DNA of 64,000 nt from Buteo buteo (GCF_964188355.1 NC_134189.1:6081001-6145000), one strand, 5' to 3'. Counted from the stretch's first letter, positions 49,601 to 63,200 are shown. A program made the numbers and translations. The notes: generated by a model not told the origin, from the sequence alone.

Positions 49601-52600
49601 CCACTGGCTGAGGAGCAAAAGACAGTGTGGGGTCAGCAAGCTGGTGAATAATAAAGGTTTATTTAATCAACCTCTTATAGAGCAGAACTTGACCAACTAA
49701 CCCATGCAAGTACCCACGAGCTCTTTTGCCAAGTCTCTCCTGACCAACTCATTAAACAGAGCAGCGAAGTACCACCCTGGGAGGGTGATCAAACTCTTCG
49801 CTGGAGGAAGCAAGGAACGGTCTGAGATCGCTCAATGTACACACATGCTAGCACTCAGAGCCAACAAGCAGAGATTTCTTTCCAATTGAGAGAACTGCTG
49901 GTATCTGGGGGAAAAAAACCCAAGGCTTTTTCCTTGTTCTTTTTAATGATTTCCAGTGCTATCAAAAGACAGAGCCACATCTACAGCTGGTACAAATCTC
50001 AGCAAATCCACCGAATTTGACAACACTACATGCATCTAAAGCAACTGAAATTTTGGTTCCAAAGCCTTAACTATTACAAATAAAAAAGTAACACCCTAAA
50101 GTTTGGTTCCTATTAAAAACCCACTGACTGCCCCCAATAAAACTGAAAATACTGACTTCACTTTCTACTCACCCAGGCAAAAACAAAAATGTGCTTTTCT
50201 CAAATCTAACAAAAAGAACCACTTAAATGCCACTTAAAATAACAGCTACCACTGACTGCGGCCTCCACTCCTGCAGCTACCCTCCATTACTGTAAGCAAG
50301 CAGTCATTGTGCTTAAGTTTTCTAGACAAACCCGTAACAAACAAAATGAAACAGCTGTCATATAAGAACAAAATATTTAAAACAAAAAAAAAATTGAGCT
50401 GTTTAAGTTAAATATTAGTCATGTCAATTCCCTCAAAACTGTTACTGACTCATTATTACTAATATAGAATAGCAATGTACTATAGACAGTAGCCAAAATG
50501 TGTAACTTTTCTAAAAACAAACCTTATATAATGTCTGTATATAATTAATTTGGAAGACTATGAAACCACAATTGCAGGAAAGACATCTGATTCAAAAAAA
50601 GATAATACAATTTTTCTTGGAAATCCCACAAACTGCTGAAACATCTAGTTAATTCCAAAATAGGATTCCCACAGTAAATGAAAAACCACCGAAAATAGCA
50701 CAAAGACCCCAAAATAGCACCAAAAACCTGACAGAAGTAAAGCCTCCCAGGCTTTACTTACATCCCAGGGATGTGTTTTAAAATGTCTAACTACAGCTTC
50801 CCTAGACAACTCAACCACATGTAGATAATATATTTTTAATGGGACATAGCATCACAAACAAGGGTGAATTGATAAGATTGCATGTGTACAAGTGAATGCA
50901 GAATGAGTTAGAGCAAAATCCTCTCTGCCAAGGCAGACCCCACAGTTGCTCAAGGCAAATACCGAAGCTCCACAGAGGAAGGAGGTAAATAAATGTGGTA
51001 GGATGTTATTCTGACAGCACAGAGAAGCCTGCCGGCACAGAAACCCCTGCAGAAACACCCCGACTTGGGGTTTTGGGGTGAAGAGGGAAGGATCTGGGTT
51101 GCAGCCTTGAGCCAGCTCCCCTCGTCGCAGCCGGCTCCTGCCATCAAGCTGCACGTAGCTGCACTTCCATCCCAGCGGGGAAGGGTCTGGGCTTGTTCCC
51201 ACATGGGGTCTTGATCCAAGACTCAAACAAAATGAGAGCTAGATCATTGTGGCTGTATTTAATATGGGCCATAATGACCACAGATACTGTCAAAAGCAAG
51301 CTGAGTAGAGGCCACATACAAACAATCAGAATTATGTAGGTATGATTAAAGTGATCCTTACAATTCAAAATCATACACAGAAAATCTGAATCTTGGACTA
51401 AATCCTCCCAAACCTATGCCAAAACCAGGTGAAAAATATTAATTTCATTTTTGAGCAGCACATTTTCCTGCAGCCTATGCAGTTGAGCTAGGGATACACA
51501 CAAGATCTGAAATGGAACTGACTACAGCTTTAAGCGAAGATAGCATTTAAAAACATGTTCAATGGGTTGAGTACTGTCTCCACTCCTGATTCAGGGCATA
51601 ACTGGAAAAATACTGACATTTCTTTCTCTATGTAATAAAAATAAAGCAAATAACAGCACAAAAAGGTAAAAGTAAATCTGGGATTATTTACCAAATTTCT
51701 AAGCCTAAATTAAGAAAACTACCCTGATTAAAATACTTGGATTTTTCTAATTTAATTTGCCTTGTTAAAACCCACTACTAAAATAAAACAAGCTGTGAAA
51801 TGGAAAGATACAGGATTCTGCCTTTAGCACATGAATTGAGCTGGCTTAAGCTATTCTACAGAGATAGCCTAAGGAAATACAAGTAACGCCAAGAACTGGA
51901 TCATGAAAGATGAGAAGTGCTAACAAAAGAAGTAGTCTCTATAGTGGTCTTTATTTTAAAAAAAATCAACAGTTACAGCACTTAAAGTACTGCAGTTTGC
52001 AAATCTAGACTTCTTAACCTCAACTGCTACACAGGAGTCTGTGATACGGACAAGGGAAGACACGACAAGGGATTCCTTTTTTCAACTTGAACAGCCAGAA
52101 CCAAGGAAGGCAGAGGGCAGGCAGGGAGAACAAGAGTGAGAAAAACCAGCTAGCTAATGCACCAAGCTACAGCTGTGAGCCCGGACTTGTGTAACTGGTG
52201 AATAAGGCTTTCGGCAGCGAAATGAAGGACGTGAACTGAGATCCCACGCAGCAAAGGTAGGTAAGGACACTTCCAGGGAACACACTGGGATCAAAGAAAG
52301 GGCAAGTGCTTTCACACTGGCTGGATCACAAGCACTGAACGGAGGCAGAAGGAAAAAAGAAACGTGAAAAAGAGCGGCTGTCATTATGGTGGAATGGCAA
52401 GACGTGTTGGGACAAAACACTGGAGGAAGCACAGGCTGGATTCACTGATGAAAAGATGACAGGCAGCGGATACACGCGGAGCGACGCTGCCAGAGTACAA
52501 AGCCATCTGGGAAACCTGATAGCATGTATCAGGGCAGAGGCTAAAAAGGAGAAATAAAGGAGAAAGCTTTGGTGATCTAAAAGGCCTTTGAAAAAAAGCT

Positions 52601-54179
52601 TTCTGAGAAGGTAATAAATCAAGTGGAAGATGCGGACTCACATCATCTCTGTACCATAATCTGGGCAGGAGACCTAAACAAGAATACACAACACATGCAA
52701 AACTTTGGATCGGAATATAAAATTTGCTATAGAAGATAATTAATCCATCTGACTGGGTACCTTGCAACTCACTGTGGCCCCATCTATTTTTCTACAGAAA
52801 GCAAAAGTATCCAATTAAACATCTGGTGCTGGACTGAACACAAAAGAGAAAATTATTTCCTAACCCCTACCATGGTCTTTCAAGTTGTGAGCTTCAGCTA
52901 GGGTTATTATCTCAGCCTGTACCAATGCAGTGTTAGTGGTGATCATATCATTACCATAATCAACCTAAGGTTTCGGTATTTGACCAAGGAACTCGCTGTG
53001 AGGAAGAATACCAGACCAGTTCTCTTACACTTTTGACTTCAAACAACTTCTTTTATACAATATTTTAATTTCACTTTGACAGAAGGAAGACTGTGACTGG
53101 TCAGATTGAAGAATGGTTTGGGTTTTTTCCTCTTTTTAATCAAGGTATCTCTGCTCTTCTACTTCCAGGATAAAAACATCCTGCACACCATGCACGTGCC
53201 AATTTGTTACACACTCTTGCTCAGCCATATATTCAAGGCTCTTTCAGAAAGATCTTTCCAGATCTCTCTCAGATCAGGCTGTGCCAGCTCTGGCCCCGGA
53301 TTACCCACCTGCAATAACACACTTAAAACCTTGAGAACTTACTCGGTGCTCACACTGGCTCTCTACTCTGCTTATCGCAAAACTAATTCCTCGTTTCTAG
53401 CTAAATGGCCTCCTTCCCCTGTGGTTATTTATTTTCCAGAACACCTTCTTTTAAGGGAGGCTTCAATTTTGAACATCCAAATTAGTTACAGCCTCCAGGT
53501 CAGCTTTATTTACCGTTTTTTTAGCTTCTTCAGATCATTCTTTGCAGATTAAAGGAACCCTTGCAGAACCTGGCTGCACAGCATTGCTCAGCCCTTTGGG
53601 CGTTAGCACGCAGCAGGGCTGCAGCTTAGCTCTGGCAAGTGTGTTCGAAGAAACATAATTTTAAAAATATAACAATATTTCGCCTATGAGAAATAACATG
53701 TTAGGTAAGGAAACAGTTTCAACTTTTCATGCTTAGACTCTCACTAAAATGGAACTTGTTTTTCCAGCCTAGATGGCTGAGCTACAGTGAAAACTTTTGT
53801 TTTCTTTCACTAAATTACCAACAATTATACATGCAGATACTTATTAATACATACCATCTAGCCATACCCAGAATTATGCCAAGTAAAGCCTATTTCTGAT
53901 GCACTTTTCAGAAGAGAGGAGCAAAACCAGGTTATCAAGCCCTCCTGCCCCGCTGGACACAGAGCATACCCCCTCCCTCATCACACTTGAGAAGCTCAAC
54001 TGCCTTTCTTTTACAGCTCCCATAGCTGTCACATTATTTCCATTCTCTCCATCTTTTTATCTTCTTCTAACGCTTACATCAAGCTCTTGTGTACTTCTGA
54101 CCCCTCCAACGCTGACTTCTTCGTTACCCAACACGAATAACGTGAGGAGGGGAGGCAAAGGGCTTCTGCAAGAAACCAA
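46656..54179. other. Non-coding stretch
   Basis: Apart from the MIR-like piece this is unique-looking DNA. The frames of 127 codons (minus, 52384-52767) and 148 codons (plus, 53106-53552) are rich in Phe, Leu and Ser, as expected from AT- and pyrimidine-rich non-coding sequence. Confidence 0.5.
47651..47748 (-). repeat. MIR-like SINE fragment
   Basis: GACTTGCTGAAGGTCAGAAAGC, a GAAGCTGGAAAT block, AGAGACCTCCCGATCTC and a TTTAACC block follow the order of the reverse-complement MIR core through its B-box side (GACTTGCCCAAGGTCA, GCAGAGCCGGGATTCGAACCC, TTAACC). The A/B-box side is degenerate. It is an old, inactive copy. Confidence 0.55.
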
Positions 54180-54480
54180 ATGATATCCAGTTGGCGTGGT
54201 TCAGCATCTCCGCATTGCGCCCTGGTTTTCGGGAATCCTCTTTGCACATGCAGGTGGCTTGCTGGCCGAACAGCAGAAACCTCCACTGCAGATCCGGAGG
54301 CCTTGCACCTATGCCGGGACCCCTTTTTTCCATCCTGCAATCCATGCGGAGCACAGGGAGCACAGCCGGTTCCCTCTCGGAGAGGGATCTCCACAGGTGC
54401 TCAGCGGGACGCTCGCATCAGGAGAGGGCAAGGTAAACACCGAGGGTCGGCTCGCCCGCTGGAATTACAGCAAGGGGGAT
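54180..54480. promoter_or_regulatory. CpG-enriched patch
   Basis: This is a 300-bp patch with raised GC and roughly 20 CpG sites (TTGCGCCCTGG, GATCCGGAGG, CAGCGGGACGCTCGC, GGGTCGGCTCGCCCGC) in AT-rich surroundings. Several overlapping frames of 79-106 codons occur on both strands, none with a recognised domain. It is a weaker island candidate than the one at 46.3 kb. Confidence 0.35.
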
Positions 54481-54785
54481 TAGGTGGAGTCTATTAACGG
54501 ATTAAACCCCGTCCTGAAGATCACCAAGGCTTAGCATCCCTGTTCCGCTTGTATTAATAAGCGACATTGTTATGCGTTTGGGTGGACTTGTTTGAAATAT
54601 CCATCAATCCACACGCGGGGGAAGAGGAGGGGAGGCAGAATACATCCTCTGGAAAAATCACCATTTTCAGAAGAACACATATTGCATCTGTTTCAAAAAA
54701 AATGTATCTTACAATGATGAATAATAACAAATTTAAACTTCCATTAGATTTCTTCTGCTGACGTATTTAAAGGACTGTAAACTAT

Positions 54786-55065
54786 GTCCCTCCATCTTAA
54801 AGAGCTGCTTAAACTGCAGCAAATTGTTAGAAACTAATCAGGTCTACAAGATACCAATTCATTACACCGGCTAAAATACAAGCACTAATCCCTAACGGCT
54901 ATCTGGCAAGAATGTAAACTTCATTAACTTCATGTTTTGCTTAGGGCTTGCATAAAATTAAATATTGATTGTCTTGCCGCTTAATACAATGTAAAGATGA
55001 TACGTCTGTATTAGAGAAACATATAAATATTTATTACATAAGTAATCAAATGCCAAGCAAAGCCA
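54786..55065. other. Candidate conserved non-coding element
   Basis: AT-rich complex sequence with words such as AACTAATCAGG, CTTCATTAACTTCATG and TAAATATTGATTGTC, and no repeat or frame signature. It has the texture of a developmental enhancer. Conservation cannot be judged here. Confidence 0.3.
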
Positions 55066-58000
55066 GACTAATCACTTTTTTAGGTTGCTTTTTTTTTTTT
55101 CCCTCAAAGAACCAAAGCAGCACTCAGGCATGCTAAATGGGAGGAATACCACAGGTGTTAACATGCACACACTCAACTACCTTTATTTCACATTTGTTTT
55201 GTTCTTAAAGTGAGGGATGCTCTCTAGTTTTTAGGAAATCGTTAAAAACAGACTATGGTTCTGTGCTGAAAGTACGACTGCAGAACATGCAGCCACTGTC
55301 TGCACGGGGGAAGGGAAGACATTACATGGGAAGGGTTTAATTTCTCAAAAAAGATATTCTGACTGCTTTGTACATGCTTCTGCAATTCAACCTTTGCCAT
55401 CTGGTTCAAGCAATTTCCCAGGCTTTGTTAACCTTAATTCTGGAGTGAAAGGAAGCAAGAGTGGTTATTGTTTACTGCAGTTACTACATTTCTGCAGTAG
55501 AGATTTTAATTTGGGGGGCATAAGGAAAAGTGTAACCAAATAAATTGTTGTGTGGTCCATGAAACGGAGTCAGTCTTAGGAACCTTGCCCAGTGAGACTC
55601 CGAAGCCGACTTTATCCTCTGGGCAACATCTTAAAATTGACTTTATTCCACCGTGCCTGCCAATTTGGATACTACACTTGCTGACACAAAAGCATCAAAA
55701 GAATATGCTAGTTAGTTAGATGAATTATAATGATTTTGAAAACATCACTTAGAAAGAAGGTTGAACACGCTTTCACTTGAGGGTTTTGCTACTTCTCTAC
55801 AAAAATCTGTAGTTTCCAAACTTTCCAAACGCAGCTCTTTGCAGCTGTAAAGCCCCACAATAGAGGCTTGGAGTATATGAGGGCATCACACAAATAACTA
55901 GAATACTCTCCTTCCTGGGACTTTGATATTTTTTGCTACAATATGAGGGCTGGAATACTAAAGTCACTTTGTTCTGGCTTTTTGCTGTGGTATGATACCG
56001 AATGAATAAAATTCTAAGTGTCAATAACTTGGAATAGTTCAAATAAAAGAAAATGAGGATTTTCTTTTCCCTTGACTAAACTACTTATCTGAGATGAAAG
56101 ATGGGACATAAAACAAGTCTTCCTGAAACTGTTAGTTAGAAAAGGCAGAAGAGTTATTGTTGGTTTTCTATTACTAAACCACTTTGCCCTACTGAACTAT
56201 GTGCATATTGTAAAGCTACAGTCTCCAATCACAGTGATATCTGAGGATACCTTTTGCCAAAGTGCCTGGTAACTCTTACTGCATGTCCCCATTGATGCAC
56301 ACTGTCCCCCAAAGAAGGTAGCCCAGGGGTCAGAGATGACATTACCAAGAAAAGGAATTTTTAAGACATACTGACCAAGCCAGGGAACATGCAGGGCCTT
56401 TGCAATGACTCTCTGTCACCCTCTCTCAAAGCAAGTAAATGTATTTGGAGCTTCTGCATTTCAGACACTGCTAATCTGAGAAAAACTATTTACATTCTGC
56501 CTTGCAACAGCCAGCCCAAGGCAGTCTGCTTTCTGCCTATCGCAGGCATATCAGGGAACGCAGCTGGCACACTGGCCAGTTGTTTACTCATACTGCTTGT
56601 TTTGGGGGAGAGGGTCATCTTATGACAGTTCAGGGCAACTACAAAAACTTCAATCTGTGAAGCTGGGAATTGCTAGCTGATTTTTTCATTTATTTTTTTT
56701 TCTTCCAAAAAGAAGGAAGTTGCCCTTTACCTGGGCTTTTGGATGCCTTGTACAGAGGGTGTCAGGAAGAGGTGGTTAACAGATCGTGGATGCCACTTTC
56801 CCCAAAGCAGGAAAACCTCCTTCGACAACATTTACTACATACAGTGTCCTGCTATGATGTTGAATGATGGCAGCTTGAACTCTACGGTGGACGGATTTAT
56901 AACACTCTTTTCCTCAAATATAAATAACACATCTCTGCTCCTTCCTCACCAGCCTATTGCTGCCCTGGCAGAGCAGCCCCCAGATAACAAAGCATCCCTG
57001 TACACACACACCTGATTCCTTCAGCGCTGTCTCTCTCCAGCAATGGATGGTGTTGCTCAGGCTTTTATTTCATCATTCATCTGTCACCCGCTTTGTGGCT
57101 TGGCAAGTATGACTGGTCTCTCAGGCAGGTTCAGAGCCATGTTTTCATAAAATGCTGCCCAGGCACACAGCACGCGACAGATAATGAATTACCTTGCCAA
57201 ACCCAGATCACAGAAGAGATCGTGATTCCCCCAAAACAAAAGGAAATTCTTTCCAGCTACCATGTGGCTTAGAATGAAGAAGTTAGCAAATCTTTCCTCT
57301 GACATTGTTTTGGCACACACTGTTTTCTCAAGTGTAGACTAATTTTTGTTAGAAAGAGAAGGCACTTCCTAGAATTTATAACGAATCTGTACTCTTGAAA
57401 GAAGTTTGCTCTGCTGCTGCCTTTCTCAGGCAGTGAAGTTACCCAGCAGCTGTCTGAAAACCAACAAAAAAGGCTTCCTACGGCTCCTAACCAGGCCACA
57501 GAACAGGGGTTGTTACAGCTGGAAAGGACTGGGAAACCTACAGAGGATGCTTCCATTGGACATCACAGAATTAGCTGCATAAACCAAAAGGTGTATTTCC
57601 TCAACACCACAAAAACAAGGAAATTGATAAACATCCACATGACCCACTTAAGATAATTGAGTGTTTATCCAACATATTTCAGTAGTATTTTGTTGGGTGT
57701 TTTCTTCTTTGTTTTCAACTTGTACATGTTATATGGTCTTACATATGCCCATTTTTTGACATTGAGTACTATGGAAACAAACACATAATATTAAAGAAAA
57801 TTGTGAGAAGATTTGTCTTTATTCCAATATGCTAAAATAGCAAGTATCTTCACAATCACAGTCATTTTCCTGGGACAAGTCTCTCAAGTTTCTCTGCATT
57901 AGTTTCTTCAGAACTTCAGAAGTTTTCCATCCCTTTTTGCAGAAATGCAGTAATTAGTAAGAAAGGAGAAGCAACGGTCACATTACTTTTCACTTTCTGT

Positions 58001-59829
58001 GTTTCCTAAAAGCCTGTCCTACCTTATCCAGCTCTTAAAAATCTTGACTTCCTGGAGGAAACGTAAAAATCCATTCCTTCTACATAAAACATTAGCAAAT
58101 ACCTAATGTACACAACATGTAGTAAAATCATTCGGATTGCTGAAATATTTCACTAAGTGCTACTGCAGGAGGGAATGAAACATTTCTCTGTGCCACAGTG
58201 CCAGGAACCCACCTCGTTACCTCCACCAGAAGCCAACATCGCCGTCACTCACACTGCACAGCACCTGCACGCCGCACCTCGCAAACCAACCCGCAGCCAC
58301 CCGGTTGCACTTCTTCACGAAACAGCCTGTGGACTTCAGTAGGGTTTTTCACAAGAAATGCTAATCAGTGTAAGCATGACCATAAAACTTGGGTCTGCAT
58401 CATCAAATTCCTCACTAACGCCAGCGCTGACACTGAAATGCCCAACACCATCTTCACTAGAGCTCCCAAAACAAGATCTGCTCCTCCCTGCAGAAGTAAA
58501 GGCTCTTCCCACCTCATTACTGAGAAATGCATCAGGACTTTGCCCACCTCCGATCCCACTGCCTCCAGCTAGGTAACATATATGCTCTGAGTCACGTACC
58601 TATGTGCTCCACAAAAACAGGGCCACAAAGATGGCAATGAAGATGGGAGCTTTCAGCGGATAAGGCAGAAACAAATCATTTTCTTCTGAACCCAATGACT
58701 GAACAGTCCTGTCATTAAATGGTCTGTCTACACTCGCAAGCGCTGAGAACACTTGTATCGGTGTAGTCAAGCCATCCAGACTGATTTTCCTTTATGCTTT
58801 TCCTCCTGTACTTCTGTTAAGAGTAGTTTTGAATCTTATACCTGGGTTACATCTTCCCTTAGCCATTGCCCCTCTTAGTATCTTGGGTGAAAGGCAGAGT
58901 AGCACAGGGTAAATGTCCAACACAAGGATGACAGAGTATGCCCTAAGCACCATGGCATTTGTAATGTCTTGCTGAAGGGTTCAACAAGAAAGGTCCGTAA
59001 GGTAGCACTAGTAAGGAAAATCAGCTAGTTTGAAGGAAAATGCTTGTTTCCAAGAGACTTGTTAGAGGTAAAGAAGGAAAGACTCACATCACCAAGGAGC
59101 CCCAACCATTTTTGCTCTCAAGACCAGGGTGAGTAAATAAGTTATCAAGAAGTACCCTGAACTGTCACTAACAAGTGATCAGACAGTCACTTTAGTTTAC
59201 TCCGTTAGACTGACATGAGCTATACACATAGAAAGAGATTTTTAGTAGATATGCCTGTGGCACAATTTATCCTCACTGGCTTTCTGAGACCATTCCCTCT
59301 TCTATATCACCCCAAACAACTCCTTCATTTCCACCGGTATCTCACCAGAATGTTTGAAAGAAAAATTGTAACTATGAGCTCCAGAGAAAGTACCTGAAAG
59401 GCAAGAAACCCTATGCCTATCTTTGCACTCACGGGGCACATCAATGCTTGTAATTGTTCCCCTAGACAAGCAGCAAAACACAGAGCATTAAGCTCTTGAG
59501 CAGCTGTCAAAGATGATGCCTCCCCAGCACTTCTTTAAATTTAGGCTGTGCTGTTATGCAAGTCCTACAGCTACCGAAGTGATTTTGTGTAAAAAGACTT
59601 CAGTAACGTTAGCGTTCAGAAAAAGAGGAAAAATTCAACAAGTTTTAATGCACCTATATTTGCACTCAGTAGTACGTCAAGATAAAAGTGAGACAAAACG
59701 TCAGGTTTTGTAAAAGCAAGTTGAAAGGATTTTAGTGGAATCATCCCATCACCAGCAAAACTTCATGGATAGTCCTTTCTGAACAGTCTACGTCTGGAGC
59801 AAAAGTACAAATCTCTCTTAAAGAGGTGA
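55066..59829. other. Non-coding stretch
   Basis: Unique-looking DNA with a T11 run near 55090 and short T runs near 56690. A spot near 57490-57540 weakly recalls a CR1 3' end but was not accepted. No gene is recognised. Confidence 0.5.
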
Positions 59830-60261
59830 GGCTGACCCATGAGCAAGTAGGCAGGGGGGGCACAGGGAGTTGGGAGGGGACACAGCCAGGACAGCTGTCC
59901 CCAACTGACCCAAGGGGTATTCCACACCATAGGACGTCACGCTCAGCACGTAAAGCTGGGGGAAGAACGAAAGAAGGGAGGGGAATTATGGTGTTCATCT
60001 TCCCAAGTGCCCGTTAGGCGTGATGGAGCCCTGCTGTCCTGGAGATGGCTGAACACCTGCCTGCCCGTGGGAAGTGGTGGATGAATTCCTTGGTTTGCTT
60101 TGCTTGCGTGCAGGGCTTTTGTTTTAACCTATTAAACCGTCTTTATCCCAACCCACGCGTTCTCCCACTTTTACCTTCCAATTCTCTCCCCCATCCCAGC
60201 AGGGAGGAGTGAGCAAGCGGCTGCATGGGGCTGAGCTGCCGGCTGGGGTTAAACCACGACA
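59830..60261 (+). mobile_element. 5'-truncated LTR of the same retroviral class
   Basis: From about 59830 to 60261 the sequence aligns with the 3' three quarters of the complete LTR at 21103-21681, in the same orientation and at roughly four in five bases by eye. Shared blocks include GATGGAGCCCTGCTGTCCTG, GGAGATGGCTGAACACCTGC, GTGGTGGATGAATTCCTTGG and the closing GGGGTTAAACCACGACA. The ATTAAA signal is kept at 60131-60136, while the TATA box is eroded. The left 150 or so bases of the LTR are missing and no target-site duplication is found. The left border is approximate. No retroviral coding sequence lies beside it. The distance of 38 kb and the divergence mean the two LTRs are separate insertions, not the ends of one provirus. 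Confidence 0.85.
59854..59879 (+). other. G-quadruplex motif in truncated LTR
   Basis: G runs of 7, 3, 3 and 4 are separated by loops of 4, 4 and 1 bases, matching the four-run quadruplex pattern. It lies in the U3 part of the truncated LTR. The matching part of the complete LTR at 21.3 kb has shorter G runs and does not fit the rule. Confidence 0.65.
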
Positions 60262-63200
60262 GATACCAGCACTGTTTTGGGGTTCGCCCACAGCTGCCTT
60301 CGTGCAGCACAGGGCCTGCTTCTAGTACCATCTGGGAGGTGCCTTGATGTCTTCCCAGAAACATCCCTCAAAGGCAGCGGTGCAAGGGAACAGCACCTCC
60401 TTGGGCCAAGTCCCACGAGCCAGACCCTCCAGCACCACACACGACAAGATGTCAATCCGCTGGCTGAGGCTGTTGGTGCGTTCACCCCCTTCTACGCACA
60501 CATGGGCTTTATTTGTCTAGAGTACATCTGCAAATTAGACCAATTAAGCTTTAGAAGAGGAAATTGTGCCCCAAAAGAGATAAGAACTTCAAAACAAATG
60601 GAACCTAAATGGAAGGGTGCTCCTGAAAAGAGCCAAGAAAAGCCTTCTTTTGCAATGGTTTCATTTACAGCTACCAAAGAACTAGGCAATCTATTGGCGA
60701 TACACTGAAAAGCTAGTATATTGGCAATGTAAGCACTGGTAACAGTCAAAAACTGCCTCTTTATCAAAGCCAGGTGAAAATTTTGCATTTATTTATGTAA
60801 CAGAAAAAAAAATAAGATTTTTAGCACAAAGTGAATTCTTCTATTGGCATCTTGTTTTCAGGGAAAACGCAAACCCCAAAATATTGAGTACTTTAAATTG
60901 CTGTCGCATTATTCTTACACAACAGAGTACAAATGCCTTACAACTGCGTTATCTTCTATGAATTGAACTACTTCACTAGGTGGGCTTACAATCGAACATG
61001 CTCTGCAGCCCCATGACTTTACCACACAGGGGGTGAGATTCTTGAACACTCATAAGAGGTATAATCTGAACAGCGATCCAGTCTGTAAAAGAGAACAGGA
61101 TCATGAAGTATCAGACCTTAAACATCCACATAATCTGGATCCTTAAAAACCAGTATCTTGGCTTTGTTTTTAAAAAACATAAAAATTACAGGAAAAAAAA
61201 TACAATTTTAACAGCAAAGAAAACCGTTGACGTGGAAGGATACCACTCAGATGCTTTCTGCTTGAGTCTGGGCATTGTATTTTCTCCCTTTATGGATTTG
61301 GTATCCAGTCTCATGTCTAAATTGCTATAACTGAGGATAAGGTTCTCCAAAATCAGAGAATCGTGAAACTGTAGACATGAAGAGAGATATTGACGTTGAA
61401 CATCATCGAATATCATCCAGCACCAGCTCCCGTTTGGTGTCTCTCCCACGCGAGTCCCAGCAGGCTGGTGAGAAGGGACCGCCACAACGAGAGATGCCCA
61501 TGGCGAGACCATCGCCCTCCCTGCCTGCTCCTGCCACGTCGCAGCACCCCACCGCAGATGTGGGATGCACAAACACAGCTCAGGCTTCAGATGCGCGGGG
61601 GCTTCCCTTCCCTGGTTTTGGCCCACGTTCCCTCCGTCTATATATCTAATTAGCAGCAGAAAAAGGTGCCAGTAAACAGCACTCAAGAACGTGTCGCGTA
61701 GTTCCCGGGACCTCCAGATCTAACAAAACCCAAGGCAGATTGCACAGGACTCAGTTGGAGAGGCTTCACCTTGCCTGTTAATGAGGAACATATGTACAAC
61801 TCCATATGCAATCTTCGGTAATGTAATACTCAAGAAACCACCCTGTCAAGATAAGGTTGAAGAGAAACAAAATCACTGTTGTTATAATCCAGTTTTCATC
61901 TCAGCCAATTTACCCTCCAAGCCTCCTGTTCTCCAGGCAGTATTTTCTTTATTATACAGTGCACAAAGGGGAGGGAAAAAATGTCAACAAAAAAGTGAGT
62001 GACCTCTTAGGTTGCCAATTTGTTCCATACTTCCCTTACTCTGTAGAGTAGGACTGTTTTGTGTTTGTGTCCCTCAGCCCGAATTCCACAGACCCATTGC
62101 CCCAAACAGCTGCAGGGCAGGAGGGAAAAGAAAAGAGGGGGAAGTTTTCTATTCCAGCTGCTGCTGCCAAAAATTGATCTGTGAACCCACCAGAAGAACG
62201 AGAGGACACAGAAGAGCAGGGTGCAGCATGTTCCATGTATATATTCCACATATTCAGAGGCCCAGCAATGCCTCCTGCACACAGTTACAATCAAACTTGT
62301 ATTTCTGGACTGAAATTAGTAAGTAAATGCACAAAACAAACATAGGTTTTGATTAAAACCACAGAGAAACTCTTTGTAGGGAGAACTTGATTTAAAAACT
62401 ATTCTCCTGGTTTCTCCTTCTCCAAAGGATTGGCCACGGCACCAGAATAAATATTCTCAAGGTCCTCAAGAGGTCATTTTCTTCTGAGCAGCGCTCCAAC
62501 CTCTATGAACAAGGGAGCTATTCCAACATACCATGACTGTCTAGGAAATATTTAATAATTTCGGTGAGGTTTGAAAAGGTCTAGAGGACTCAGGAGAGTA
62601 TCTCCAATTATTTTTCAAGAAGGTTCATGTGCTGAAGTCACTAAATATCCACCATTACGAAAAAGCTAAATAGATACATTATTAGCAGGTGTCCGAGGCC
62701 AAATATTTTAAAGTGGATGTAATATGGGCCATAAGTCAGTTGCATGATCTTAGATTAATTAAAAGTTAAATATCAACACATGAAAGAAATTCAAAATACA
62801 CAATGGAACTAAACTGACAAAAGTCTCTGAACTTTAAGTTTACTAGGAAGCAAACTGTAGATCCTGCACATCGACAAGCCTAGGATGCTTAAATTTAAGT
62901 ACATTCAGTAAGTGGATGATCAGGAATACGTACCTTCATTAGGAGAAGAACATACTAAAAGGCTGTGATTTTTTATTTCTTCCCCCATCTTTATGGCACC
63001 ATTATCCAAAAAAAAAAAATCCATTTAAACAATTAAATCTCAAAATTTTTTCTGTATTTTTTTTAAATAGTAGATTCAAAAAGTGAGATAAAAGTTCCAG
63101 TGCAAGTCAAGACAGACACAGTATAACCATAGTACATTATTATCCTGAGAAAGGTTACTTGAAAGTGTTAGCACTGGAACAGATTTTGCTGCTGTTAAAG

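Noticed and set aside
53106..53552. 148-codon plus-strand frame with hydrophobic stretches
   Set aside because: Phe/Leu/Ser richness follows from pyrimidine-rich DNA. The hydrophobic segments are not organised as signal or membrane helices of a known family.
57490..57545. Possible CR1 3'-end fragment (GCTGGAAAGGACTGGG)
   Set aside because: The match is short, and the expected flanking words and the terminal short repeats are absent.
21103..60261. One provirus spanning both LTRs
   Set aside because: The LTRs are 38 kb apart, clearly diverged and one is truncated. The first has its own target-site duplication, and no retroviral coding sequence lies between them.
61350..61440. CR1-like words (AGAGAATCGTGAAACTG, CATCATCGAATATCATCCAG)
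   Set aside because: They are scattered and out of register with the consensus I recall, so too weak to annotate.
61186..61686. 166-codon minus-strand frame
   Set aside because: Second-longest frame in the window, but with no domain, no splice context and an ordinary non-coding amino-acid mix.
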